Positions 1 to 8,656 of a DNA stretch of 64,000 bases are shown one piece after another (position 1 is the first letter of the stretch; the number at the start of each line of letters is the position of its first letter). The notes below the pieces were generated by a model. It did no database searches, was not told the origin of the DNA, and saw only the letters and a list, made by a program, of their open reading frames with translations. Origin of the DNA: Gammaproteobacteria bacterium (GTDB lineage Bacteria > Pseudomonadota > Gammaproteobacteria > HK1); assembly GCA_021773795.1 (NCBI GenBank), contig JAJFJT010000015.1, positions 1 to 64,000 on the forward strand, written 5' to 3'. The position numbers and the translations under genes were made by a program.

Positions 1-728
1 AGATCTTCCGGTGTATCAACCCCGGGGCCAAGGCTTTCCTGTGCTTTGGCCACGTGAATTCGGTAGCCGTGATAGAGCGCACGCAATTGTTCCAGAGACT
101 CCGCTTTTTCGAGCTCACAAGGGGTGAGTTTTGGATAGTCCACCAGAAAACCAGTACGGTAGGCATAGATGCCGAGGTGCCTTAAATAGGTCGTATTATC
201 AGGTAGTTGATGGGGGTTATTAAGAAAGTTCTCACGATCCCATGGCAGCGGTGCGCGGCTAAAATAGAGGGCGTAACCCTGATGGTCCAGCACCACCTTG
301 ACCACATTGGGGTCAAATAGATTCCCGCCTGTTTCCAGCCGTTCACACAGGGTGGCCATGGCGGCCTCTTCATTGCTCGCCAGATTGCTTGCTACCTGTT
401 CGATCAGGGCTGGCGGCATTAGTGGTTCATCACCTTGGAGATTAACTACGACGTGATCTGCGGGCAACTGGCGACGCTCCACCACCTCTGCCGCACGTTC
501 GCTACCGGAACGGTGCCTGGTGGAGGTCATCATGACCTCGGCGCCAAAGCCCTTGGCGGCATCAACGATGCGGGCATCGTCCGTGGCAATAATTACGTTA
601 GTCGCGCTACTTTCGCAGGCCCGCTCATATACGTGCCACAGCATGGGTTTGCCGCAGATATCCAAGAGCGGTTTCCCAGGCAACCGGGTGGAGGCAAAAC
701 GGGCGGGAATGATAACCGTATAGCCCAT
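1..728 (-). CDS. kdsB: CMP-KDO synthetase (3-deoxy-manno-octulosonate cytidylyltransferase), 3' end cut by window
   Basis: Activates KDO with CTP to give CMP-KDO for the inner core of lipopolysaccharide, in the cytoplasm. About 242 codons are visible, so only a few residues are missing compared with the usual ~250. The nucleotidyltransferase signature [15 protein letters not shown] lies at residues 7-21 and NLQGDEPLM near 96-104; the C-terminal stretch [11 protein letters not shown] is also typical. The ATG at 728 follows the lpxK stop codon by one base, so the two are translationally coupled. The small ycaR (Trm112-like) gene often found between lpxK and kdsB is absent. Confidence 0.95.
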   Translation of the reverse strand, partial: MGYTVIIPARFASTRLPGKPLLDICGKPMLWHVYERACESSATNVIIATDDARIVDAAKGFGAEVMMTSTRHRSGSERAAEVVERRQLPADHVVVNLQGDEPLMPPALIEQVASNLASNEEAAMATLCERLETGGNLFDPNVVKVVLDHQGYALYFSRAPLPWDRENFLNNPHQLPDNTTYLRHLGIYAYRTGFLVDYPKLTPCELEKAESLEQLRALYHGYRIHVAKAQESLGPGVDTPED

Positions 729-729
729 G

Positions 730-1740
730 TCAGGCTTGTTCCTCAGATGTCTTTAAGGGCTTTCCACTTTGATGCAGCAAACGTAGCAAGCGAGTCTTGA
801 AAACCGGCTTTGGGGGAGTGTCTATAGGCAAATACCAGTGTTCCGAAGCGGCGAAAAAGCCACATTTCACCGCGTCCTTTTCCGTCATGATGACGGGGAG
901 TCCATCTCCAAAAGTGATGTCATCCTGGCTAAACGGGTGGTGGTCGGGAAATGGATGCTCAATGGGAGTGAGACCTAGGCGCCGCAAGGTATGGAAAAAT
1001 TTCCCCGGGTTACCGATGCCTGCCACCGCATGGACCTCGTGGTTGCTCAGACTTTCGGGCACCAACACCCGGGTTCTGTCTGCCACCCCGCGTATGGCGC
1101 CGGGAACGAGCTGCAAACCAAACTCCCCTCTTCCAGCCACGCCGTTAACCACCAGCATATCGACGCTATCAAGCCTGGAGATGGGTTCCCGCAGCGGACC
1201 GGCTGGCAGACAGCGACCGTTGCCAAAGCGCCGTTCACCGTCAATGACCACAATCTCCACATCCCGTGCCAGCGCCAGATGCTGTAAGCCGTCGTCGCTG
1301 ATGATGATGTCGCAGTGGTCATATTTAAGGAGGGCCAATGCAGCTTCCGCACGCTTAGGGGCGGCAGCTACCGGGCATCCACAGCGTTTGGCCAGCAGAA
1401 CGGCTTCATCACCCACAGCCACCGGGTCACTGTCTGGACGCACTTGTTGTGGCCAACTGGTGGCACGGCCCCGGTAACCGCGGGTAATAACGCCTGGATG
1501 AAAGCCCTGCTCCCGCAGGAATTTGGCCAGCCAGATCACCAAAGGCGTCTTGCCGGTGCCACCGACGCTGATGTTGCCCACCACTACGACCGGCACCGAT
1601 AGACGGGTTATTTTTCGCAGGCCCAAACGATAACTGGCGTGGCGCAGGGAAACCGCTAGCCGGAAAAGCATCGCCAGAGGCAGCAACGGCAGCCCGAGGC
1701 GCGAATCCCCATACCAAATACCCTCAAGCCATTTCGTCAT
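730..1740 (-). CDS. lpxK: tetraacyldisaccharide 4'-kinase
   Basis: Phosphorylates the 4' position of the lipid A disaccharide precursor at the inner face of the inner membrane. From the ATG at 1740 the protein is 336 aa, normal for LpxK. It begins [12 protein letters not shown] and has a hydrophobic N-terminal helix, then the P-loop GGTGKTP at about residues 60-66. A longer frame back to 1818 would run into exbD and lacks family similarity in the extra residues, so 1740 is preferred. It lies 7 bases after the exbD stop and one base before kdsB, in a comEC-exbB-exbD-lpxK-kdsB arrangement. Confidence 0.96.
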   Translation of the reverse strand: MTKWLEGIWYGDSRLGLPLLPLAMLFRLAVSLRHASYRLGLRKITRLSVPVVVVGNISVGGTGKTPLVIWLAKFLREQGFHPGVITRGYRGRATSWPQQVRPDSDPVAVGDEAVLLAKRCGCPVAAAPKRAEAALALLKYDHCDIIISDDGLQHLALARDVEIVVIDGERRFGNGRCLPAGPLREPISRLDSVDMLVVNGVAGRGEFGLQLVPGAIRGVADRTRVLVPESLSNHEVHAVAGIGNPGKFFHTLRRLGLTPIEHPFPDHHPFSQDDITFGDGLPVIMTEKDAVKCGFFAASEHWYLPIDTPPKPVFKTRLLRLLHQSGKPLKTSEEQA

Positions 1741-1747
1741 GGTGCCT

Positions 1748-2170
1748 TCAGGGCTTAGCTGCTTCCTCGAAGCGGGTAGCAAAGGATAGGCGCACGAGGC
1801 CCAATTGGCTGGCTGCATCCATCACGGTGATCACCGCCTGGTGGGGGGTGTTGGCATCGGCGGTGACGATAATTGATGGCGTTTCACCAGCTGCGGCCGC
1901 TCTTAAGGCGCTCTTGAGGCTTTGCAATTGGCGGTTCACCAGTGCCTTGCCATTCAGATAATAGGCCCCCTTGGCATCGATGGTGAGTTCTATGCGTTTC
2001 TGTTGCTTGTTCTCGGGCTTGGCCGAGGCCTCTGGCAGGTCGATGGCGAGCTCGGCATCTTGACTGAATGTGGTGGAAACCATGAAGAAAATTAGCAACA
2101 GGAACACCACGTCGATGAGTGGCGTGAGATTGACGTCGGGGCTTTCCTGGCTTGAGTGTCTCAGTTTCAT
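1748..2170 (-). CDS. exbD: ExbD/TolR-family biopolymer transport protein
   Basis: 140 aa. It has a short cytoplasmic N-terminus (MKLRHSSQESPDVNLTPLIDVVF), one membrane helix at about 15-35 that carries the family Asp, and a periplasmic ExbD domain. With ExbB it forms a proton-driven motor in the inner membrane. Eight bases separate it from exbB and seven from lpxK. No tonB, tolA or receptor gene is in the window, so the partner is unknown. The link to lpxK and comEC is a known gammaproteobacterial arrangement. Confidence 0.93.
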   Translation of the reverse strand: MKLRHSSQESPDVNLTPLIDVVFLLLIFFMVSTTFSQDAELAIDLPEASAKPENKQQKRIELTIDAKGAYYLNGKALVNRQLQSLKSALRAAAAGETPSIIVTADANTPHQAVITVMDAASQLGLVRLSFATRFEEAAKP

Positions 2171-2178
2171 CGGATTCC

Positions 2179-2802
2179 CTAGCCAATATCGGCACTGGAA
2201 CGTTCGCCGTGCAGCACTTCAAGCATTTTCAAAACTTCCTGTTCCATACTGATCACCAACTCGTTTACACGACCACGGAAGTAGCGGTAGAACATAAGGC
2301 TGGGTATCGCTACGGATATCCCTGTAGCGGTAGTAATGAGCGCCTCAGAAATACCTCCGGCAAGAACTGCCGGGTCGCCAACGCCTTGGCTGGTGATAAC
2401 CGCAAAGACCTTGATCATACCGATGACCGTGCCCAGTAGCCCCAGCAGTGGCGTGATGGAGGCGATGGTGCCCAGGGTGTTGAGATAGCGCTCCAGCTCA
2501 TGGATCACATGCCGGCCTACGTCTTCAATCCCCTCCTTCATGATCTCTCGCTCACAGTCCCGGTTGACCAGCCCGGCAGCCAAAATGCGCCCCAGGGGCG
2601 AGGCTGTGCGTACGCTGTGGATACGATCTTCGTTCAACTCGCCCGTTTTTAGCCACTGCCAGACCTGCACCACCACACCATCAGGACAGATGCGCGTTCG
2701 TTGCAGCGTCCAGAAACGCTCGGCAATGATGGCCACGGCAGCGATTGAACAAAGAAATATGGGCAGCATTAACCAGCCGCCGGCCTCCACAAGTTCCAGC
2801 AC
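2179..2802 (-). CDS. exbB: MotA/TolQ/ExbB proton channel family protein
   Basis: 207 aa, the length of the short ExbB/TolQ forms. There is an N-terminal membrane helix (about 8-28), a cytoplasmic loop, and two C-terminal helices containing the conserved TPLLGLLGTVIGMI and ALITTATGISVAIPSL segments that form the proton channel with ExbD. The spacing to exbD is eight bases. A 126-bp gap to comEC upstream holds a GC-rich inverted repeat (about 2884-2904) but no clear T-tract, so transcription from comEC may continue into this gene. Confidence 0.93.
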   Translation of the reverse strand: MLELVEAGGWLMLPIFLCSIAAVAIIAERFWTLQRTRICPDGVVVQVWQWLKTGELNEDRIHSVRTASPLGRILAAGLVNRDCEREIMKEGIEDVGRHVIHELERYLNTLGTIASITPLLGLLGTVIGMIKVFAVITSQGVGDPAVLAGGISEALITTATGISVAIPSLMFYRYFRGRVNELVISMEQEVLKMLEVLHGERSSADIG

Positions 2803-2928
2803 AGGGTGATTCCTCTCCAGAGAGTCAGGTGATGAGGCCGGAACAGATGGCCCCTCGAACGGGTGCTAAATGTAGCAGACCTGCAGGGCGGTGGAAAAGC
2901 GCCCTATAGCCGCAGCTGGAGCTCTACA

Positions 2929-5226
2929 CTAATGCTGAAAATTCCAGAAGCGTCTTGCCTTATCACGATGGCGGTTGAATGGTGCAGGCTCATCAGGCTT
3001 TGTATAGAAGCTGATGCTGCCATCCCGATCAGTGCGATAGATCTGGCTTCCCTCGCGTTGGTAACGGCGAAGGACCTGCTTATGTGGAAAGCGGAAGCGA
3101 TTTCGGTAGCCCACTGAAAACAGCACCGTGCGCGGCTGTAGCGCGCGGACAAAATCCGAGGTGGATGAGGTTTTACTGCCGTGATGCGCGGCGACCAACA
3201 CATCGATGGGTGCTAGTCGGGCAACTTTAGTCAGCAATTCGGACTCAGCTGTTTTCTCAATGTCGCCAGGTAGCAATACGCTTCCGCCGGGGGCAGAGAT
3301 ATAAAGTACGCAGGAACGGTCATTGCCGTGCAAGGTACTGTCCCGAGCAGGGCTCAGGATGCGAAAGTCCACCCCATCCCAACGCCAGTGTTGACCCGCC
3401 TCACAAGCACTGGCACCGGGAAAGCGTGCTGGCTCTGAGCTAGACAGGTATTCGATAGCAATACCACGACGCAGGCTTTCCAGCCCCCCGGCGTGATCGG
3501 TATCACCGTGGCTTATGATCAGTCTATCTAACTGTTGCCAACCGTGAGCGTGCAAGAAAGGCAGTAACACCGCTCGTCCGGCATCAAAATTAGCGGAATA
3601 GGCCGGCCCGGTGTCGTAGATCAATACTCTGGCATGGGTTTCCACCACCGCGGCCAAGCCTTGCCCCACATCCAACAAGGTGAAGCGATACGATCCGACT
3701 GGTGGCCGATCCGGGGCATGAAAAAGCAGTGGCAACAACCCAAATATCCCGCACCAGCGGGCCGGCACGCCTGCCGGTAACAGCATGATGGCAATACCGA
3801 AGAAGCTGACAACCACCGTCCACAATGGTGGTGTTCCCGCCAGCGCATGCAATGGCTCCAGGGCGGCCAACATTTCCAGTGCGGGCCAGAGTAAAGCCAA
3901 AGCCTGCTCTGCCAGTCCAAGTAAGGCACCGCCGATAGTCGGCAGTGGCAACAGCAACAATGTGCCGATGAGGGTCAGCGGAACCACCAGCAGACCCACC
4001 CAAGGCACCGCTATCAGGTTAGCTAGCGGTGCGGCCAGGGCTTGCTGCTGAAAGAACATCAGACTAAGCGGCAGCAGGCCAATCACCACCACCGCCTGCA
4101 CCCTGCCCCACTTCCACCACAGACCACCCGGAGACAGGCGAGCGCCCATGGCATAAAGAATCACCCCCACCGCAGTAAAAGAGAGCCAGAATCCTGCATT
4201 CAGGGCGGCAAAGGGATCCAGTAACAGAACCACAAACAGCGCCACTGCCAGCGAAATACTTGGTGGAATACGGCTCCCGCAGAGAATGCCCAGCATAAAA
4301 ATCAATACCATCAGCAGCGCCCGTTGTGCGGGAATGGCAAAACCCGATAGTGCCGCATAGGTTGTGGCGGCCAAGACAGCCAGTGCCGCGGTAAATCGTG
4401 GTGCCGGAAGGTGCAGCATGAGCCGGCCAGAGGCTCGCCACAGCGCACCCCCAAAAATAAAGGCAAAGGCCGCCACCAGCCCAATATGCAGGCCGGATAT
4501 GGCCATAAGATGGCTGGTGCCAGTGCGCCGTAGCGTCTCCCACTGCCTTCCATCCAACTCTCGACGCATCCCCAACGCCAGACCCTTTAACATGCCACGA
4601 AAGGGCGTAGCCCCCGTGGCCCCATCCATGGCCGCCGCCAGTCGTTCCCGCATGCGCGCGACCCACCAACCATGGCTGGCAGTTATGCGTTGATTTTTAG
4701 CCTTGCTGCGCACGTAGCCGGTCGCCCCGATACCCTGGCGAAACAACCAACCTTCGTAGTCAAAACCACCGGGGTTGGAAAAACCATGGGGCCGCTTCAG
4801 GCGTACCGTCAATTGCCAGCGTTCTCCTGGATGCAGCGTGGGTGGATATTGATACCAGCTCAATCGAAGTCGTTTGGGACCCGGCCACGGGGAGGGGTCT
4901 GAATGTTCATCCCGGATCCATTGCTCGGGTAGAAAATCAAAACGAGCGCGGCGGGTATCGTGGGTGGGGATCGAGGCCACTGTGCCTATTAGGCTGATTT
5001 CTGGTCCTTCCAGTGCCAAAGGTAAGGCTGGGTAAAGCGCCCATCCCGCACGCAGCAAGGCCCAGAGAAAGCCGCAAACAAACAGCGCAGGCAGTCGCCA
5101 CCGCCGGCCAAGCAGCGCAAGCAAGGCAAACACCGGCAGAAATTGAACCCACGTCAGATCAGGCAATTGCGCCAGCCCAGCGCAAAACAGGATTCCCAAC
5201 AGTAATGCGATCGTCCCTGAGCGCAT
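2929..5226 (-). CDS. comEC: DNA internalization-related competence protein ComEC/Rec2
   Basis: Inner-membrane channel that takes up single-stranded DNA during natural transformation. From the ATG at 5226 it is 765 aa, the normal full length. The N-terminal part (about 1-180) has membrane helices and the DUF4131 region, followed by the Competence domain (about 210-480, many helices). The C-terminus is a metallo-beta-lactamase-like domain with SHGDTDHAGG and VAAHHGS metal-binding motifs. An ATG five codons upstream (5241) exists, but AAGGGA sits six bases before the 5226 ATG, which favours the latter. No other competence genes are in the window. Confidence 0.95.
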   Translation of the reverse strand: MRSGTIALLLGILFCAGLAQLPDLTWVQFLPVFALLALLGRRWRLPALFVCGFLWALLRAGWALYPALPLALEGPEISLIGTVASIPTHDTRRARFDFLPEQWIRDEHSDPSPWPGPKRLRLSWYQYPPTLHPGERWQLTVRLKRPHGFSNPGGFDYEGWLFRQGIGATGYVRSKAKNQRITASHGWWVARMRERLAAAMDGATGATPFRGMLKGLALGMRRELDGRQWETLRRTGTSHLMAISGLHIGLVAAFAFIFGGALWRASGRLMLHLPAPRFTAALAVLAATTYAALSGFAIPAQRALLMVLIFMLGILCGSRIPPSISLAVALFVVLLLDPFAALNAGFWLSFTAVGVILYAMGARLSPGGLWWKWGRVQAVVVIGLLPLSLMFFQQQALAAPLANLIAVPWVGLLVVPLTLIGTLLLLPLPTIGGALLGLAEQALALLWPALEMLAALEPLHALAGTPPLWTVVVSFFGIAIMLLPAGVPARWCGIFGLLPLLFHAPDRPPVGSYRFTLLDVGQGLAAVVETHARVLIYDTGPAYSANFDAGRAVLLPFLHAHGWQQLDRLIISHGDTDHAGGLESLRRGIAIEYLSSSEPARFPGASACEAGQHWRWDGVDFRILSPARDSTLHGNDRSCVLYISAPGGSVLLPGDIEKTAESELLTKVARLAPIDVLVAAHHGSKTSSTSDFVRALQPRTVLFSVGYRNRFRFPHKQVLRRYQREGSQIYRTDRDGSISFYTKPDEPAPFNRHRDKARRFWNFQH

Positions 5227-5358
5227 GCAATTTCCCTTCATCCGTCTTAAATTATCCGTACAATCCGAAGACTATCAAAGATAATGTCCCGGCTGCCGAT
5301 ATCTGAAATAATCCTACAATTAGATTACGGCCATCATGATAAAGACCCGCTACACACT

Positions 5359-5889
5359 ATGCCTCGCGCTTTTCTAAAGAGACATTTGCCTCATCCACAG
5401 CGCTTTCACAAGCACCGGAAGCTACAGCTTTTTGGAGATGCGCTGCACAACCCCAACCTCTGGCATCTGAACCGAACTTCAGTAGCCAATGGCATTGCCG
5501 TGGGCCTGTTCATCGCCTTTGTTCCCCTACCCTTGCAAATGTTGCTGGCCGCAGCAATTTCCATTGCCATTGGCTGCAATCTGGCTATCGCCGTGATCTG
5601 TGTCTGGGTAAGTAATCCCCTCACCATAGCGCCGTTGTTTTATGGCGCCTACCGGCTCGGTGCCTGGGTGCTGGGGGTGCCGCCCACCACGGAGCTGGCT
5701 TTCGAGGCTTCCATGGATTGGCTGATGACCCAATTTGGGGCCGTTTGGGAACCCTTTCTGCTCGGATGTTTCCTCAGCGGAACGCTGGCAGCCCTGATTG
5801 GCAATGGTCTTGCCCGTCTGATTTGGCGTATCCATGTGGCGAGAAGCTGGCAAACTCGCGCTGCCCAACGCCGCAATAAACTGGGCTGA
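5359..5889 (+). CDS. DUF2062 domain-containing membrane protein
   Basis: 176 aa from the ATG at 5359, whose start MPRAFLKRHLPHPQ is characteristic of the family. A longer frame to 5284 adds 25 residues that do not look conserved. After a basic N-terminus come two or three membrane segments (about 60-105 and 140-165), including the typical AVGLFIAFVPLPLQM and VWVSNPLTIAPLF stretches. The function of the family is not established. It is divergent from comEC and convergent with lolD, eight bases from the lolD end, so it is probably monocistronic. Confidence 0.88.
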   Translation: MPRAFLKRHLPHPQRFHKHRKLQLFGDALHNPNLWHLNRTSVANGIAVGLFIAFVPLPLQMLLAAAISIAIGCNLAIAVICVWVSNPLTIAPLFYGAYRLGAWVLGVPPTTELAFEASMDWLMTQFGAVWEPFLLGCFLSGTLAALIGNGLARLIWRIHVARSWQTRAAQRRNKLG

Positions 5890-5897
5890 TAAGCCCG

Positions 5898-6581
5898 CTA
5901 CTTTCCTACCAGCACCCCATCTTCCAACAGCAGCACGCGATCCATGCGTTCCGCCAATGCTGTGTCGTGGGTAACCACCACCAGGCTGGTACCGGACTCA
6001 CGATTGAGTTCCAACATCAGTTCATAAACCCGCTCCGCGGTATCACGATCAAGATTCCCCGTGGGCTCGTCGGCAAGCATACAGTCGGGTTGTGTCACCA
6101 GGGCACGGGCAATGGCCGCGCGCTGACGCTCACCACCCGAGAGCTCTCCCGGTTTATGACGCAGCCGATCTTCGAGCCCCACTCGCGCCAATATATCGCC
6201 TGCGGTGGCTATGGCCTGCGCACCACTCTGCCCCCGGATGAACAACGGCATGGCGACATTCTCCAAGGCACTAAACTCGGGTAACAGATGGTGAAACTGA
6301 TAGACAAAACCAAGCGCACGGTTACGCAGTTCACTGCGTGCGCGCTCGCCCAGGGCATGGATATCTGCACCCTTGATGGCCACTTGGCCCGCATTGGGTT
6401 CATCCAACCCGCCCAGAATGTGCAGCAAGGTGCTTTTACCGGAACCAGAGGTGCCAACGATGGCCAAGCGCTCTCCAGGTGCCACCTGTAGCTCGACGCC
6501 ACGCAGCACCTCGACTCGCAACCCCCCCTCAGCAAAGGTTTTGTGTACGCCCTCGCAGGCGATGATTGCGGGCTTACTCAT
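5898..6581 (-). CDS. lolD: lipoprotein-releasing system ATP-binding protein
   Basis: ATPase subunit of the LolCDE complex that extracts lipoproteins from the inner membrane and hands them to LolA. 227 aa from the ATG at 6581, which overlaps the end of lolC by eight bases (ATGAGTAA). Walker [13 protein letters not shown] signature [15 protein letters not shown] and Walker [12 protein letters not shown] are all intact. The frame can be extended to 6644 but that adds residues read out of the lolC gene. Only one membrane subunit gene is adjacent; many gammaproteobacteria use a single LolC/E-type protein as a homodimer (LolFD). Confidence 0.95.
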   Translation of the reverse strand: MSKPAIIACEGVHKTFAEGGLRVEVLRGVELQVAPGERLAIVGTSGSGKSTLLHILGGLDEPNAGQVAIKGADIHALGERARSELRNRALGFVYQFHHLLPEFSALENVAMPLFIRGQSGAQAIATAGDILARVGLEDRLRHKPGELSGGERQRAAIARALVTQPDCMLADEPTGNLDRDTAERVYELMLELNRESGTSLVVVTHDTALAERMDRVLLLEDGVLVGK

Positions 6582-7821
6582 AGCGTAGTGCCGTTGCCGG
6601 ATGGGTTCGGGAGGCCCGCCAGGCAGGATAGAAGGTAGCGACAATGGTCATTAGAAAGGCCACCACGGCAATGATGCTTACATCCGCCCAGCGCAGATCC
6701 GAGGGAACTTCACTGATGTAATAGACATCTGCGGCCAAAAATTTGGTCTCAAACAATGATTCGATGGCTGGTACCAGAGTTTCGATATTAAGCGCCAGTG
6801 CTATACCACCTGCGATGCCCAACAGGGTTCCAAAGAGCCCGATCACCGTGCCTTGAACGATAAAGATCCCCATTACTCGCAATGGTGTGAGGCCCAGAGT
6901 ACGCAAGATGGCGATATCCGATTCCTTGTCCACCACCACCATCATCAGGGTGGCGACGATATTGAAGGCGGCCACCGCCACAATAAGGGCGAGAATAATG
7001 AACATCACGGTCTTTTCGGTTTTAAGCGCACGAAAGAAATTCGCGTGCACCTGAGTCCAGTCACTGACCCATACCGCACGGCCCACGTTGCGCCCGAGAT
7101 CCTGGCTCACCTGTGGCGCATCCATCACCTTGTCCACGCGGATGCGCAGACCACTGATATGCTCTCCAAAGCGAAACAACTTGGCCGCATCCTGTAGATG
7201 AACCAGCGCCAGGGCTGAATCGTACTGGGCGTGGCCGACGCGAAAAATTCCCGCCACGGTAAAGCGCTTGAGACGGGGTAAAACCCCTATGGGCGTGACA
7301 TTGGGTTGTGGTGCCAGCGCCGTGAGCTTGTCCCCTACCCGTAGTCCCAGAGTACGAGCGAGATCGGTGCCCACAAGGATCTTAAAGGCGCCAGGCTGGA
7401 GGGCATCTATATTGCCTTCCTCCATAAAAGTCCGGATCTCCGAGACGGCTCCTTCTTGCACCGGCAAGATGCCGCGTAGCAAGGCGCCACGAACATAACG
7501 GTCACGACTAAGCATCACCTCCCCGCGCACATAAGGCGCCACGCCGGTAACCCGCGGATGCTCACCGGCCAGACGGGCCAGCCTGGGCCAGTCCGCTAGC
7601 CGCCCATTAACTCCCGAGATGGTGGCGTGAGAGGCCATTCCAAGGATTCGCTCCCGCAGTTCCTTTTCAAAGCCATTCATCACCGACAGCACCGTAATCA
7701 GCGCGGTCACCCCAAGGGCGATACCCGCCATGGAGCTGAAGCTGATGAAGGAAATAAAGTGATTACGGCGCTTGGCGCGGGTATAGCGCAGGCCGACATA
7801 TGCTTCCAGAGGTCGAAACAT
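6574..7821 (-). CDS. lolC: lipoprotein-releasing ABC transporter permease (LolC/LolE family)
   Basis: 415 aa inner-membrane permease. A short cytoplasmic start ([19 protein letters not shown]) leads to TM1 (about 22-48), a long periplasmic MacB-type domain (about 50-260), and three C-terminal helices, the FtsX-like topology. It pairs with LolD. No second permease (LolE/LolC) is present next to it, so a homodimeric LolFD-type complex is an inference. A near-perfect Shine-Dalgarno AAAGGAGGT precedes the start and sits inside a small inverted repeat, CCAAC...GTTGG (7831-7848). Confidence 0.94.
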   Translation of the reverse strand: MFRPLEAYVGLRYTRAKRRNHFISFISFSSMAGIALGVTALITVLSVMNGFEKELRERILGMASHATISGVNGRLADWPRLARLAGEHPRVTGVAPYVRGEVMLSRDRYVRGALLRGILPVQEGAVSEIRTFMEEGNIDALQPGAFKILVGTDLARTLGLRVGDKLTALAPQPNVTPIGVLPRLKRFTVAGIFRVGHAQYDSALALVHLQDAAKLFRFGEHISGLRIRVDKVMDAPQVSQDLGRNVGRAVWVSDWTQVHANFFRALKTEKTVMFIILALIVAVAAFNIVATLMMVVVDKESDIAILRTLGLTPLRVMGIFIVQGTVIGLFGTLLGIAGGIALALNIETLVPAIESLFETKFLAADVYYISEVPSDLRWADVSIIAVVAFLMTIVATFYPAWRASRTHPATALRYE

Positions 7822-7830
7822 AAGATGTTC

Positions 7831-7848
7831 CCAACCTCCTTTAGTTGG
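7831..7848 (-). promoter_or_regulatory. lolC ribosome binding site enclosed in a small stem-loop
   Basis: On the minus strand, CCAAC and GTTGG flank TAAAGGAG, so most of a consensus Shine-Dalgarno lies in the loop and 3' arm of a possible 5-bp hairpin, 11 bases before the lolC ATG. Upstream, 7850-7925 is strongly AT-rich and includes TATGTTACATA and several TATAAT-like hexamers; it is the likely promoter region. The hairpin is weak and its role is inferred. Confidence 0.4.
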
Positions 7849-7960
7849 AATAAATCATATTAGAATGAGGGCTTAAATAGCTTAATAACAATATGTTACA
7901 TAATATAGTTAATGTTATAAATAGATTGTGGGAAAGCAGGCGGCACCTCCATTTGAGTAT

Positions 7961-8656
7961 CTATGCCATCTCCTTTTCGGCCTTGGGCACTTGGGCCACC
8001 TGATCGCGCAGATAAACCGGCAAGGCCTCCTCGGCCACCACATCAAGTCCCTCGGCAAAAAGTGTCGCTCCCAGCAAAGCTACATCCTGGGCATGGGGAT
8101 ACTCCTCTGGAAAACAGTCTTGCGGATGCCCACAGGCTGTAATCAATGCAGATTCATAACTGCCCCAGCCACGTCCTGCCCCCACCCAATCTCCAGCCGG
8201 TGGCGGACTAACCGCCTCTGGTGGACTTAATTGATCCTCACCGAGGACTCGCATGATACCGTCTGCATCCGCCTCATAGACACCCCAGTAAACCTCATCC
8301 ATACGGGCATCCAGCGCGGCCAGTACCCGCGCGCAGCCGTGTGTTCTTAGCACCCCCTGGGCCAGCGCCTGCAGGGAGGAAACTCGGGCGACCTTGATCC
8401 CTAATCCGAGCGCCAGACCCTGGATCACGCCAGTCCCTATGCGTATGCCGGTAAAAGCTCCCGGCCCGCAGCCAAAGGCCAGGCCATCCAGTGCGCTGGC
8501 TTTCATACCCGCCTCGGCAAGCACTGCTTCCACCATGGGCAGTATCAGTTTCGTATGCTGACGTGGCGCCAACTGATAGCGCTCGATAATTTGTCCGCCC
8601 ACAGACAACGCACAGGAACAGGCGTCACTGGTGGTATCCAGGCCCAGCAACTTCAT
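7961..8656 (-). CDS. tsaB: tRNA threonylcarbamoyladenosine biosynthesis protein TsaB
   Basis: 231 aa, normal for TsaB (YeaZ). It begins MKLLGLDTTSDACSCAL, the ASKHA nucleotide-binding start, and has the helix region QHTKLILPMVEAVLAEAG and the GPGAFTGIRIG motif. It is the non-catalytic partner that stabilises TsaD in making t6A37 of ANN-decoding tRNAs. The start overlaps the yoaA stop as ATGA, so the two are coupled. The enzyme making the TsaD substrate (Sua5/TsaC type) is also in this window at 19511-20485, but not in the same operon. Confidence 0.95.
   Translation of the reverse strand: MKLLGLDTTSDACSCALSVGGQIIERYQLAPRQHTKLILPMVEAVLAEAGMKASALDGLAFGCGPGAFTGIRIGTGVIQGLALGLGIKVARVSSLQALAQGVLRTHGCARVLAALDARMDEVYWGVYEADADGIMRVLGEDQLSPPEAVSPPPAGDWVGAGRGWGSYESALITACGHPQDCFPEEYPHAQDVALLGATLFAEGLDVVAEEALPVYLRDQVAQVPKAEKEMA

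Noticed and set aside
797-1477. 226-codon frame antisense to lpxK
   Set aside because: Basic, Ser/Arg-rich shadow of a conserved enzyme.
2884-2904. Inverted repeat AGGGCG...CGCCCT after comEC as a terminator
   Set aside because: No T-tract on the minus strand, so intrinsic termination is not supported.
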